Shown here piece by piece: positions 1 through 8,787 of a DNA stretch of 39,744 nt (position 1 is its first letter; every line of letters starts with the position of its first letter). The DNA comes from Kordiimonadaceae bacterium UBA4441. GTDB taxonomy: Bacteria; Pseudomonadota; Alphaproteobacteria; Sphingomonadales; Emcibacteraceae. The notes under the pieces were generated by a model that ran no database searches, had not been told where the DNA came from, and was given only the letters and a program-made list of their open reading frames with translations. The translations under genes were made by a program, and so were the position numbers. The stretch lies in NCBI GenBank assembly GCA_002390425.1, contig DGPL01000056.1, forward strand, positions 1 through 39,744, given 5' to 3'.

Positions 1-1
1 G

Positions 2-439
2 TTTATCGGGTTTTTTCTGGTTGTATTTACGGCTAATGGAATTATGACATATTTTGCCCTTAACACATGGACTGGACTGGAGACAGAGGATTCGTATGTC
101 AAAGGGCTAAATTATAATAAAGAAATTGAAAATGCTCGTGTTCAAAACGAGTCCGGATGGAATGTTTCTATTGCTCAAATGCCGGAAACTGTTGACGGTC
201 GCTTCGAAATTCAAATTACACGTCCTGATGAGAGCTTTCCACCAACCCAAGTAAAAGCCACATTTATAAGAACCGTTATTGAAGGCTATGACCAAGAAGT
301 TACCCTGAGTCACCTTGGCAATGGACTTTATGGCGCACCCGTCAAATTACCATTAATTGGACAGTGGGACGTTTTAGTTGTTGTGGAATCTCAAAATATG
401 CCTATTTTTAAACTAAGAGATTGGTTTTTAGTAAAATAA
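2..439 (+). CDS. fixH: FixH/CcoH, cbb3 oxidase assembly protein (5' partial)
   Basis: FixH is a small membrane protein needed with FixG, FixI and FixS to assemble cbb3-type cytochrome c oxidase. The reading frame is open from base 2. The codons before the first in-frame ATG (base 44) encode a hydrophobic segment, FIGFFLVVFTANGIM, that is the usual N-terminal membrane helix of this family, so ATG 44 is internal and the true start lies outside the window. After the helix comes the family-typical stretch TWTGLETEDSYVKGLNYN, then a periplasmic beta-rich domain ending in LRDWFLVK. The fixI start follows 11 bases after the stop and is followed by fixS, the standard fixGHIS order. fixG and the oxidase genes are expected upstream. 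Confident in identity; the missing N-terminus cannot be assessed. Confidence 0.9.
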   Translation, partial: FIGFFLVVFTANGIMTYFALNTWTGLETEDSYVKGLNYNKEIENARVQNESGWNVSIAQMPETVDGRFEIQITRPDESFPPTQVKATFIRTVIEGYDQEVTLSHLGNGLYGAPVKLPLIGQWDVLVVVESQNMPIFKLRDWFLVK

Positions 440-450
440 GGACATATTAA

Positions 451-2625
451 TTGTTTCGCATAGAACATTTTGTTGTCGAAGGACTCCATTGTCCGAAGTG
501 CATTCGAGAAATTGAAGGCACTCTTGGGGAAAACGACAAAATAAAAAACGCACGTGTTAATTTGAGCACTCAGCGATTAGCAGTCGAATGGAAAGAAGCC
601 GTTGAAGATACTCTACAAAACTCGGAAGAAGTTATTTCGGCGTTGGAGAAAATTGGCTTTAAAGCATTTCCCTTTAAAACGACTAACGCACAATTAGAAG
701 GTGATAAAGTTGGAAAATCATTACTAAAAGCAATGGCCGTTGCGGGTTTCGCAGCGGCAAATGTCATGTTGCTATCAGTCGCCGTTTGGGATGGCGGTGA
801 AATGAATGAAAGCACCCGTAGTCTGATGCATTGGGTATCAGCGCTTATTGTTTTACCTGCGGCCACCTACGCCGGTATGCCCTTTTACAAATCAGCTTGG
901 AATGCATTAAAAGGACGTCGCCTTAATATGGACGTTCCAATCTCTCTTGCTGTTATTTTAACGTGTGGCATGTCATTATTTCAAACTTATCTCAAAGCTA
1001 CAGAAACCTATTACGATGCTGCCGTCATGTTGCTTTTCTTTTTGCTTATTGGGCGTTTTTTAGATCAAAAAATGCGAAATCACGCCAGAAGTGTGGCTCA
1101 TAATTTAATGAGTTATAAAGAATCCAAAGCAACTCTTTTGCATGAAGATGGACATACCGAAGAAATAGCTACAGAAATGCTTGTGCCTAATCAAATAATT
1201 CAAGTGATACCGGGTGGCAAAATCCCAGCTGATGGTACTGTTATAAGTGGCATGTCAGATATTGATACAAGTCTAGTCACCGGCGAAACTGTTCCACAAA
1301 AAGCTGAAAAAGATACGGAGGTTTTTGCTGGTACTATTAATGTAAATGGTACCCTCAACATTAAAATCACGTCTACCACCGGCAATACTTTGTTGGATGA
1401 AATTATTGAGTTAATGGAAACCGCCGAGCAGGGAAGAGCAAAATATGTTCGACTTGCTGATCGCGCAGCGAGTATTTATGCTCCGCTTGTACATTTTTTA
1501 GCCGCGGCTACATTCCTAGGGTGGCTATTATTTTCCAACGTCGGCTGGCAAGGGTCTCTTATTAATGCGATTGCGGTACTGATTATTACATGTCCTTGTG
1601 CTTTAGGGCTTGCAGTACCTGTCGTACAAGTGGTCGCATCAAGTCGTTTATTTAAATCAGGCATCCTTGTAAAAGCAGCTGACGGGCTAGAACGCCTTGC
1701 AGAAGTTGATACCGTTATTTTTGATAAAACTGGTACACTCACTTTAGGACAGCCAGAGCTCGCAAATGCGGATGATGAAAATGTTACGCCATTTAATCTA
1801 GAGCTTGCGGCCAAACTCGCAAAAACGTCAAGTCATCCGCTTTGTAGGGCATTGATTGTCGCTTGTCATGATCGCGATATTCCAACCATAGCTACTGAAA
1901 GCGAAATACATGAAGAACCTGGAATGGGTTTAAAAGCGACAGTTAATAATATTACTGTCAAACTTGGCAATCGAGAATGGTGCGGAATTAATCAAAACTA
2001 TCTTCCTAACAATCGCTATAGTGAACTGTGGCTAAAAGCAGAAGGGGCTAAACCCGTTCTATTCTGTTTCAAAGATCGCATGAGAGAAGACGCCCTTGAT
2101 GTTGTTCATTGGTTCCTAAGACGCCAGCTAAAAGTTATCCTTCTTTCCGGTGACAGAAAAGATGTTGTCGATGAAGCTGCAGAAGAGCTGGGTCTAAGCC
2201 GATATAAATATGAATGTAAACCACAAGAAAAAATAGAAATCATTGAACGTATTAAAGCAAGTGGTGATAAAGTACTTATGATTGGTGATGGCATTAATGA
2301 TGCCCCTGCCCTAAGCGCTGCTAATGTCTCTATTTCTCCATCGACAGCCGCCGAAGTTAGCCAGAATGCCGCAGACTTTATATTTCAGTCACAAAAGCTA
2401 GACAGTGTTGTGCGTGCTTATCAAGTTTCTTTAAATAGCAGAAAACTGGTTTTTATTAATTTTGCACTCGCGGCAATCTATAATATGATTGCTGTCCCAT
2501 TTGCCGCTGCAGGACTACTTACGCCATTAATTGCTGCTATTGCGATGTCATTATCGTCAATTGTCGTCACTGCCAATGCATTAAGATTAAATTTCCAAAA
2601 ACTTTACCGAAGTCACGAGGGATAA
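451..2625 (+). CDS. fixI: FixI/CcoI copper-transporting P1B-type ATPase
   Basis: This is the copper-exporting P-type ATPase that supplies copper to the CuB site of cbb3 oxidase. Over 724 residues it shows an N-terminal heavy-metal domain with C14-x2-C17 (GLHCPKC), membrane helices, the transmembrane metal motif CPC at 381-383, the phosphorylated aspartate D425 in DKTGT, the HP motif around H462 and the hinge GDGIND at 612-617. All catalytic motifs are intact. The start is TTG at 451, eight bases after an AAGGA ribosome site that overlaps the fixH stop. No ATG lies before the metal-binding domain, so the TTG start is well supported. It is transcribed with fixH and fixS. The location between fixH and fixS separates it from the general copper exporter CopA. 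Confidence 0.95.
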   Translation: MFRIEHFVVEGLHCPKCIREIEGTLGENDKIKNARVNLSTQRLAVEWKEAVEDTLQNSEEVISALEKIGFKAFPFKTTNAQLEGDKVGKSLLKAMAVAGFAAANVMLLSVAVWDGGEMNESTRSLMHWVSALIVLPAATYAGMPFYKSAWNALKGRRLNMDVPISLAVILTCGMSLFQTYLKATETYYDAAVMLLFFLLIGRFLDQKMRNHARSVAHNLMSYKESKATLLHEDGHTEEIATEMLVPNQIIQVIPGGKIPADGTVISGMSDIDTSLVTGETVPQKAEKDTEVFAGTINVNGTLNIKITSTTGNTLLDEIIELMETAEQGRAKYVRLADRAASIYAPLVHFLAAATFLGWLLFSNVGWQGSLINAIAVLIITCPCALGLAVPVVQVVASSRLFKSGILVKAADGLERLAEVDTVIFDKTGTLTLGQPELANADDENVTPFNLELAAKLAKTSSHPLCRALIVACHDRDIPTIATESEIHEEPGMGLKATVNNITVKLGNREWCGINQNYLPNNRYSELWLKAEGAKPVLFCFKDRMREDALDVVHWFLRRQLKVILLSGDRKDVVDEAAEELGLSRYKYECKPQEKIEIIERIKASGDKVLMIGDGINDAPALSAANVSISPSTAAEVSQNAADFIFQSQKLDSVVRAYQVSLNSRKLVFINFALAAIYNMIAVPFAAAGLLTPLIAAIAMSLSSIVVTANALRLNFQKLYRSHEG

Positions 2626-2626
2626 A

Positions 2627-2809
2627 ATGGAAAGTCTTATCTATTTAATCCCCGCTGCTCTTTTTTTGGGCCTTATCGGTCTGGCTGGTTTCATGTGGTC
2701 ACTACGCAGCAACCAGTATGAAGATTTAGAAGGGGCAACATACCGTGCTCTTTTTGAAGAAGATGATATTGAAGAAGAGCAAAAAGAAAAATCAAACACA
2801 AAGGGTTAA
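2627..2809 (+). CDS. fixS: FixS/CcoS, cbb3 oxidase maturation protein
   Basis: A 60-residue single-span membrane protein with the CcoS layout: a hydrophobic N-terminal helix (about residues 4-24), then SLRSNQYEDLEGATYRALFE and an acidic tail. Family members are required for cofactor insertion into cbb3 oxidase. The ATG is one base after the fixI stop, with a GAGG ribosome site inside the end of fixI, so the two are translationally coupled. Its stop codon overlaps the stop of the convergent downstream gene through a shared TTAA. Confidence 0.92.
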   Translation: MESLIYLIPAALFLGLIGLAGFMWSLRSNQYEDLEGATYRALFEEDDIEEEQKEKSNTKG

Positions 2810-3105
2810 ATTTTTCGGCGGTATAAGAATACGGACCCATAAATAAAAGTTCTAATGACGTAGCCCATTAAGGCGATAAATATCCATAATAAATAACGTC
2901 TGTAACTCAAATATTCCAAGCTCACCATCCCTTCTTCGGGAAGTGCAAAATATGTCATCCGCGCAACTAAGCAAATAATCGCAATAAAAGCAGGTATAGA
3001 GGCCTTAATAATATCATTTAGAAGCACTTCTTGATGGTCAACATGCTTATAACTTTTTATGACGATTGATAACGTGAAAAATATAAATACGAATACTAAA
3101 AGCAT
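2806..3105 (-). CDS. Small hypothetical membrane protein
   Basis: A 99-residue protein with about three hydrophobic segments (residues 1-17, 32-50 and 70-90) and a basic C-terminus ending YRRKI. I do not recognise a family. It starts 17 bases after the stop of the DUF2244 gene, with an AGGA ribosome site seven bases before the ATG, so the two look co-transcribed. The gene ends inside the fixS stop codon (4-base tail-to-tail overlap). Coding status is supported by the ribosome site and tight packing; function is unknown. Confidence 0.65.
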   Translation of the reverse strand: MLLVFVFIFFTLSIVIKSYKHVDHQEVLLNDIIKASIPAFIAIICLVARMTYFALPEEGMVSLEYLSYRRYLLWIFIALMGYVIRTFIYGSVFLYRRKI

Positions 3106-3122
3106 AAATTATCCTAATTGCG

Positions 3123-3620
3123 TTAAACTGGGCGGTAATTTTTACAGTCAACTATTGCTTGCTTTAAAGAATGCATTAGTTCTTCTCTTTTCTCTTGAGT
3201 AAGAAAAGTGCCAAAAAATGTTCCTTTGCCGTGTGATCTTGCTTGAATAAAAGTTTCACCAATATTTTTGGGTACATTAGGTGGGCACGCCATTGATACA
3301 TTGACCCAATAAGGGTTAAATTGCCAATCTTCACGTTTCCCTTTGTGATCAATGCGGGTAATTGTCAATTTATCATCTGAAAGGCGTATGATTTCAGCGG
3401 CCTTACCTTGTTCATAATGTATTTTAAAGGCCCAATAAATTAATAATACATCTAATCCAAAAAAGCCTGATACTGGCCAGGCACCTAATGAATAAAACAT
3501 TATGCCAATGATTAAGCTTAATATAAAAATAGCCCCCATCAATATGCGAAACCCATTGGGCTCTAATGATCGCCTAGGAAATAAAATTTCTTCAAACCAT
3601 ATTTTATTCTGTTCATCCAT
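3123..3620 (-). CDS. DUF2244 family integral membrane protein
   Basis: A 165-residue protein with two adjacent hydrophobic segments (about residues 25-65) followed by a soluble domain containing WQFNPYWVNVSM and a C-terminal GKGTFFGTFLTQEKREEL segment. This matches my memory of the alphaproteobacterial DUF2244 family, commonly found beside nth as here. The family has no established biochemical role. It is divergent from nth, with about 100 bases between them, and appears to lead a two-gene unit with the small membrane protein at 2806-3105. Confidence 0.8.
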   Translation of the reverse strand: MDEQNKIWFEEILFPRRSLEPNGFRILMGAIFILSLIIGIMFYSLGAWPVSGFFGLDVLLIYWAFKIHYEQGKAAEIIRLSDDKLTITRIDHKGKREDWQFNPYWVNVSMACPPNVPKNIGETFIQARSHGKGTFFGTFLTQEKREELMHSLKQAIVDCKNYRPV

Positions 3621-3719
3621 AGGGACACCCTACACTCTCTTTTAAAAATAATGAAGACGATATTTTTGCCTCTTCCTTTTTTTTATGCGCTCGCTTAAAG
3701 TCTATTAAAAGGAGCTAGT

Positions 3720-4361
3720 ATGAAAAAAGCTGATATTCATGAATTTTTTAGACGTATAGAAGAACGCGACCCTGAACCAAAAGGGGAACTTGATTATACC
3801 AATCCTTATACTTTGGTGGTGGCGGTTGCTCTATCAGCACAAGCCACTGATATAGGTGTAAATAAAGCTACTAAAGAATTGTTTAAAGTAATCTCAACGC
3901 CACAAGAAATGGTGGAACTAGGTGAAGAAAAATTAAAAGAATACATCAAAACAATTGGCCTTTTTAATACCAAGGCAAAAAATGTTATTAAAGCTGCGCA
4001 AATGCTTGTTGATGATTTTGACGGCGTCGTGCCCGAGAATAGAGAAGATTTAGAAAGATTACCCGGGGTTGGGCGAAAAACAGCAAATGTTGTTCTTAAT
4101 ATTGCTTTTGGCCATCCGACTATAGCCGTAGACACGCATCTTTTTCGTGTTTCAAATCGCACCAAAATGGCACCTGGTAAAACACCGCTCGCCGTAGAAT
4201 TAAAATTAGAAAAGAAAATACCAAAAGAATTTGCAAGACATGCCCATCATTGGTTAATCCTACACGGCCGTTATATTTGTAAAGCGCGCACACCTAGTTG
4301 TCCAACTTGTCCGGTTGAAGATTTATGTACTTTCAAAGATAAAACCGTTTTAAAAGATTAA
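3720..4361 (+). CDS. nth: Endonuclease III, DNA glycosylase/AP lyase
   Basis: Endonuclease III removes oxidised pyrimidines and cleaves the abasic site in base-excision repair. The 213-residue protein has a helix-hairpin-helix LPGVGRKTA (114-122) with catalytic lysine K120, the catalytic aspartate D138 in AVDTH, and the four cysteines of the C-terminal [4Fe-4S] cluster at 187, 194, 197 and 203. All these positions coincide with E. coli Nth numbering as I remember it. The ATG is preceded by AAAAGGAG. The stop overlaps the stop of a convergent lipoprotein gene by four bases. Confidence 0.97.
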   Translation: MKKADIHEFFRRIEERDPEPKGELDYTNPYTLVVAVALSAQATDIGVNKATKELFKVISTPQEMVELGEEKLKEYIKTIGLFNTKAKNVIKAAQMLVDDFDGVVPENREDLERLPGVGRKTANVVLNIAFGHPTIAVDTHLFRVSNRTKMAPGKTPLAVELKLEKKIPKEFARHAHHWLILHGRYICKARTPSCPTCPVEDLCTFKDKTVLKD

Positions 4362-4759
4362 TTTTGTAAGAAAGTTGATATACAAAAATCTGCACGTTGC
4401 CCTTGAAGATCCATTAAATCTTTTTCTTCACTTGTTTCAATAAATTCAACATTAAGATCGCCGTTATCATTTTCATAAAAATACACATGTGCATTACAGA
4501 ATTGATTATCATATAACCAAACTTGAGCCGTGTTTTCTACTCGTCTTAGTGAAGGGTTTCCTAGTATTTGTTCAACTGAATTTTTTGTAAGTCCCAAAAT
4601 ATTATTCATCTTAAATTGAGGTTCAGCCGGTTTTGGTTTTTCTACGATCTCTGGCTCTGGCGTTATTTCTGGAGCAGGTGGCGGCGTATCCACAACTTCT
4701 TTTTCAGGGCCACAAGCAGAAACCATCAAAACAACTGAAATCAAACACAAGATTCTCAT
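4358..4759 (-). CDS. Proline-rich lipoprotein, function unknown
   Basis: A 133-residue protein with a lipoprotein signal: hydrophobic stretch, then VSAC with the lipidated cysteine at residue 16. A proline- and glutamate-rich linker (about residues 24-48) leads to a compact C-terminal domain beginning NNILGLTKNSVEQILGNPS, which resembles small outer-membrane SmpA/BamE-like folds; that resemblance is an inference from one motif. Its ATG overlaps the stop of the EI24-family gene (ATGA, four bases), so the two are one operon. The 3' end overlaps nth by four bases. Confidence 0.75.
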   Translation of the reverse strand: MRILCLISVVLMVSACGPEKEVVDTPPPAPEITPEPEIVEKPKPAEPQFKMNNILGLTKNSVEQILGNPSLRRVENTAQVWLYDNQFCNAHVYFYENDNGDLNVEFIETSEEKDLMDLQGQRADFCISTFLQN

Positions 4760-5469
4760 AAATAATTATACCTAGTTAAATGAAATAAGTGGCATATTAA
4801 CGCCGCCCCCAAAATGGGAACCGCCAATTGTAAAATCGGCACCATAAATAGCACACTCATGATTAGTCCCGCCATTAAAATCACGCCGCGGATCGATTTT
4901 CTATGAATACCTGCTTCTTTAATACCAAGATGCCTCACTGCAACCATTTCATAATAGCCCCAACCGAGCAAATAACCGTTTAATAGATAAAATATTGCGA
5001 GTGGAACAAACGGTATCCAGAATAATAAAATATAGAGAGGCAACACCAAGATATTTAAAATGACTATGTATAATAAAAGTCGTGTTGCCAGAAAGGCCAA
5101 ATGGCCAATTCCTAATCTCTCTCCTGCTTTATGATCCGGATAATGCTTATCTTCGACACAATCGATAATATCATCTAAGTAAATCGATATAAAAATAGTC
5201 GATATAGGCGCAAAAAAGAAAAACAAAATAAAGAAAAAGGCAATATCAACGGCATAACCCGTTATCCAATTCACGAAATCTTCCCACCATTGCCAATCAG
5301 ATTGGTAACCTGGAATTTCTTTCATAATTTCATTGGCACCAAGATAAGAGATTATAATTGCGCCAATGGTCGTTAATATACCCAGCATAAATACTTTTAA
5401 AAAAGGGCGATCTAACATTTGCTGACCAGTTCGCTCTATTGCCGTGATTAATTGCTTCACGTCTATCAA
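4756..5469 (-). CDS. EI24/CysZ-like integral membrane protein
   Basis: A 237-residue protein with about five or six hydrophobic helices and the pattern typical of the EI24 domain family: an early YLGA helix, a FFAPISTIFISIYLDDI segment, an RLGIGHLA loop and GYLLGWGYYEMVAVRHL. CysZ, the best-studied member, is a sulfate channel; most alphaproteobacterial homologues next to nth are uncharacterised, so no substrate is assigned. It is co-transcribed with the lipoprotein gene (ATGA overlap) and divergent from the adenosine kinase gene. Confidence 0.8.
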   Translation of the reverse strand: MIDVKQLITAIERTGQQMLDRPFLKVFMLGILTTIGAIIISYLGANEIMKEIPGYQSDWQWWEDFVNWITGYAVDIAFFFILFFFFAPISTIFISIYLDDIIDCVEDKHYPDHKAGERLGIGHLAFLATRLLLYIVILNILVLPLYILLFWIPFVPLAIFYLLNGYLLGWGYYEMVAVRHLGIKEAGIHRKSIRGVILMAGLIMSVLFMVPILQLAVPILGAALICHLFHLTRYNYL

Positions 5470-5605
5470 TCCTAACTAATTTCCGTATCCCACTTTCCAT
5501 AGAATATGAGTATTCCGTGATAAAAAGGCAAGACCATTTCTTAAGTTTACTTGTTGTTAAATTATCTTTATCACTATCAACATATATTTGATTTAGGGAT
5601 AAATT

Positions 5606-6592
5606 ATGACAAATAAATATGATGTTTTAGGTATTGGCAATGCTATTGTTGACATATTAACACATGTCGATGACGATTTTTTAAATAATCAAAAACTAGA
5701 CAAGGGCGGCATGATGCTGGTGAGCGCTGCAGAAGCGGCGAAGGTTTATGAAAGTTTAGGCCAGTGTATAGAATGCTCAGGCGGTTCGGCCGCAAATACA
5801 ATTGCCGGGCTTGCATCAATGGGCAGCGAAACATCTTTTATTGGAAAGGTAAACGAGGACCAACTCGGTCGCGTCTTTCAGCATGATATTCGTGCCCTTG
5901 GGGCAAATTTTGATACTGCCGTTTTAAATGACGGACCGCCAACAGCACATTGCTTAGTTCTCGTTACGCCTGATGCAGAAAGAACAATGAGCACATATTT
6001 AGGTGCTTGTGTGGAACTCACTGAAAATGATATCGATCATGCAACCGTTGCCAATTCAAATATTACATATTTGGAAGGTTATTTATGGGATCCGGATGAA
6101 GCAAAAAATGCTTTTAGAAAGGCCATTAAAATAGCCCATGAAGAAGGAAATAAAGTTGCCCTAAGTTTATCAGATAGTTTTTGTGTAGACCGACATCACC
6201 AAGAATTTGTCGAATTGGTAAAAAATGATGTCGATATTTTATTTGCCAATGAAGATGAAATTAAAAAGCTTTATGAAACCGGTGACGTAAATGATGCAGC
6301 ACGTCAATTACAAGAAGATTGCGATATTGGTGCCATTACATGTGGTGCAAAAGGATGTATTGTTACAAACATTGATGAAATAGGACACGTACAAGGCCGT
6401 AAAGTTGGACATTTGGTTGACACCACCGGGGCCGGTGATCTGTTCGCTGCTGGTTTTTTACATGCACTAAGCAATGGACGTTCAATAGGTGAATGTGGCG
6501 CACTAGGAAACTTAGTCGCTAGTGAAGTTGTCACCCATATGGGTGCAAGGCCCGACATCGATCTTAAGAAATTTATTGCTGAATTCGGTTAA
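5606..6592 (+). CDS. PfkB-family carbohydrate kinase, probable adenosine kinase
   Basis: A 328-residue PfkB-family kinase. It shows the N-terminal substrate motif GGSAANT, a lid region with PPTAHCLVLVTPDAERTMST, and the C-terminal signature DTTGAGD with the catalytic base D278. In alphaproteobacteria this family is annotated as adenosine kinase (adenosine + ATP to AMP + ADP), and the nth/EI24 neighbourhood agrees, but related sugar kinases cannot be excluded from motifs alone. The start ATG has AGGGA upstream. Its TAA abuts the reverse-strand stop of hinT with no intervening base. Confidence 0.85.
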   Translation: MTNKYDVLGIGNAIVDILTHVDDDFLNNQKLDKGGMMLVSAAEAAKVYESLGQCIECSGGSAANTIAGLASMGSETSFIGKVNEDQLGRVFQHDIRALGANFDTAVLNDGPPTAHCLVLVTPDAERTMSTYLGACVELTENDIDHATVANSNITYLEGYLWDPDEAKNAFRKAIKIAHEEGNKVALSLSDSFCVDRHHQEFVELVKNDVDILFANEDEIKKLYETGDVNDAARQLQEDCDIGAITCGAKGCIVTNIDEIGHVQGRKVGHLVDTTGAGDLFAAGFLHALSNGRSIGECGALGNLVASEVVTHMGARPDIDLKKFIAEFG

Positions 6593-6952
6593 TTATCTAC
6601 TTAGCATTGGCCCAAGCTTTTTACCGCTCAGTATATGAAAATGTAGATGTGGGACTTCTTGATGTGCATTCTCACCAGTATTAGCTATTAAACGGTAACC
6701 CTCTTTTTCTAAGCCTAAATTACGGGCTGTCTGCCCAACGGCACGGAAAAAACCGTTTAGTAGCTCTTCTGGTGCATTTGCAGAAAAATCAGCCATACTG
6801 ACGTATTCACCTTTAGGAATGACAAGCGCATGTATTGGCGCTTGCGGATTAATATCATTAAATGCTAAGGCAAATTCATCTTCATAAACTTTATCACACG
6901 GGATATCGCCACGAAGAATCATCGCAAAAATATTATTTTGATCATAAGCCAT
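6593..6952 (-). CDS. hinT: HIT-family nucleotide hydrolase (HinT-like)
   Basis: A histidine-triad hydrolase acting on purine nucleoside phosphoramidates. The triad HxHxH is at residues 102, 104 and 106 (PHLHFHILSG), near the C-terminus as expected. I place the start at 6952 (MAYDQNN), giving 119 residues, because AGGAG lies six bases before that ATG; the in-frame ATG six bases earlier sits on top of that ribosome site, and the longer open frame runs into hisE. The start lies inside the 3' end of hisE (11-base overlap), so it is translated as the last gene of the his cluster. No terminator fits between it and the convergent kinase gene. Confidence 0.93.
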   Translation of the reverse strand: MAYDQNNIFAMILRGDIPCDKVYEDEFALAFNDINPQAPIHALVIPKGEYVSMADFSANAPEELLNGFFRAVGQTARNLGLEKEGYRLIANTGENAHQEVPHLHFHILSGKKLGPMLSR

Positions 6953-7280
6953 CGACATCTCCTCTAGATTTTTTTTCCTCAATACCAGAAAGTCCTTCAC
7001 GTTCCACTAAAACATCCAATACTTCTTCAAGTTTGATATCCATATCAGACCATAACACGAGCACGTGAAATATAAGATCTGCAGATTCTAAAATTGCTTC
7101 TTCGCGATCATGATGAGACGCAGCTATACATAATTCAACGGCTTCTTCGCCAACTTTTTGAGTAATCTTTTTTCGACCTTTACCAAAAAGTTTAGCCACA
7201 TAGCTTTTTTCAATGTCACCATATTTTCTGCTTTCAATAACAGCTTCAAGTTTTTCAAGTATGTCATTTTTATCTGTCAT
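6942..7280 (-). CDS. hisE: Phosphoribosyl-ATP pyrophosphatase
   Basis: HisE hydrolyses phosphoribosyl-ATP to phosphoribosyl-AMP, the second step of histidine synthesis. The 112-residue all-alpha protein carries the metal-binding helix GKGRKKITQKVGEEAVELC and the following EEAILESADLIFHVLVLW helix. It is a stand-alone HisE without fused HisI; hisI is not in the window. It starts one base after hisF and overlaps hinT by 11 bases. Confidence 0.95.
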   Translation of the reverse strand: MTDKNDILEKLEAVIESRKYGDIEKSYVAKLFGKGRKKITQKVGEEAVELCIAASHHDREEAILESADLIFHVLVLWSDMDIKLEEVLDVLVEREGLSGIEEKKSRGDVDGL

Positions 7281-7281
7281 A

Positions 7282-8040
7282 TCAAATCCTAACTTCTAGT
7301 CCTGCATTCGCCATGTGTTTTTTACATTCTTCGATGCTGTATTCGCCAAAATGAAAAATAGAGGCCGCCAAAACGGCTGTAGCATGTCCGTCGCGGATGC
7401 CTTCCACCATGTGGTCAAGTGTCCCGACACCGCCTGATGCTATTACTGGAATTGAAACGCTATCTGCAATCGCCCGCGTAAGTTCAATATTAAATCCGCT
7501 TTTGGTTCCATCCCGGTCCATTGACGTCAACAGAATTTCACCGGCACCATATTCCGCAACTTGCTTCGCATATTCAACGGCATCAATTCCCGTTGATTTT
7601 CGTCCACCGTGAGTAAAAACTTCATATTTATCTGGACCAACTGATTTCGCATCAATCGCCACTACAATGCATTGTGAACCAAATTTTTCAGCCAGTTCTC
7701 GGACTAATTCCGGTCTTTTTACCGCCGCTGTCATCACTGATACTTTATCAGCACCTGCAAGCAACAAATTACGAACATCTTCTTGGCTGCTGACACCACC
7801 ACCAACAGTAAGCGGCATAAAACACTGTTCTGCCGTTTGGCGAACAACATCCAGAATAATCCCGCGGTTATCACTGGATGCGGTAATATCTAAAAAACAT
7901 AATTCATCCGCACCTGCCGCATCATAAATTTTTGCTTGTTCTACTGGATCACCAGCATCACGAAGGCCAACAAAATTAACCCCTTTTACGACACGGCCAT
8001 CCTTAACATCCAAACAAGGGATTATGCGCGACTTCAACAT
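7282..8040 (-). CDS. hisF: Imidazole glycerol phosphate synthase, cyclase subunit
   Basis: HisF is the (beta/alpha)8 cyclase half of IGP synthase and uses ammonia delivered from HisH. With the start at the ATG at 8040 (MLKSRIIPCLD) it has 252 residues and catalytic D11. The second catalytic aspartate lies in CIVVAIDAKS, and the phosphate-binding loops VGGGVSS and VIASGGVG are present. A TTG one codon upstream extends the open frame but the ATG is preferred: hisA ends in TGATG, sharing one base with this start, which couples translation of hisA and hisF. Confidence 0.96.
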   Translation of the reverse strand: MLKSRIIPCLDVKDGRVVKGVNFVGLRDAGDPVEQAKIYDAAGADELCFLDITASSDNRGIILDVVRQTAEQCFMPLTVGGGVSSQEDVRNLLLAGADKVSVMTAAVKRPELVRELAEKFGSQCIVVAIDAKSVGPDKYEVFTHGGRKSTGIDAVEYAKQVAEYGAGEILLTSMDRDGTKSGFNIELTRAIADSVSIPVIASGGVGTLDHMVEGIRDGHATAVLAASIFHFGEYSIEECKKHMANAGLEVRI

Positions 8041-8780
8041 CAACTATCCCCTTTTAAGAAGGCAATACCTTCTGCTGCATCGAGGCGCCCATCATAAAGT
8101 GCTTTGCCGGAAATTGCCCCTTCAATTGTGCCCGTTGCTTCTTTCGCCGCAGCTTTTAATATCTTTAAGTCATCAATTGATGCAACGCCGCCAGATGCAA
8201 TCACCGGAATAGATAATGCATTTGCAAGTTCAATGGTGCTATCAACATTTAAACCTTCCATCGTACCGTCACGGTCAATATCAGTATAAATAATACTGCA
8301 AACACCAGCGTCTTCGAATTTCTTACCTAAATCAATGGCCGACATATCAGATGTTTCCGCCCAACCTTCAACGGCTACCATTCCGTTTCTCGCGTCTATA
8401 CCAACCGCGACTTTTCCAGGGAATTTTTTCGCTGCTTCGATAACAATTTCAGAATTTCTAAGAGCTATTGTGCCAAGAATGACACGTGATATTCCCTTTT
8501 CAATCCATGTACTAATGGTTTCAATATCACGAATACCACCACCAAGCTGCACAGGAATATTTATATTCTCAAGAATACTGTCAACGGCATCGCCATTTAC
8601 GGGCTTACCGACAAAAGCGCCATTAAGATCAACAATATGAACCCATTCACATCCCGCATCTGCAAATTGTTTCGCCTGATCACCGGGGTCATTATTAAAT
8701 ATGGTTGCTTGATCCATTTCCCCTTTATAGAGACGCACACAATTACCATCTTTTAAATCAATCGCTGGGAACAATATCAT
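8040..8780 (-). CDS. hisA: ProFAR isomerase (HisA)
   Basis: HisA isomerises ProFAR to PRFAR. From MILFPAIDLKDG the protein has 246 residues, with catalytic D8 and a second aspartate in IIYTDIDRDGTM, plus phosphate loops QLGGGIRD and VIASGGVAS. The open frame extends 18 codons upstream, but that extension overlaps the GNAT gene and lacks family similarity, so the start at 8780 is chosen. It follows the GNAT stop by seven bases and shares one base with hisF. Confidence 0.95.
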   Translation of the reverse strand: MILFPAIDLKDGNCVRLYKGEMDQATIFNNDPGDQAKQFADAGCEWVHIVDLNGAFVGKPVNGDAVDSILENINIPVQLGGGIRDIETISTWIEKGISRVILGTIALRNSEIVIEAAKKFPGKVAVGIDARNGMVAVEGWAETSDMSAIDLGKKFEDAGVCSIIYTDIDRDGTMEGLNVDSTIELANALSIPVIASGGVASIDDLKILKAAAKEATGTIEGAISGKALYDGRLDAAEGIAFLKGDS

Positions 8781-8787
8781 AACTAAT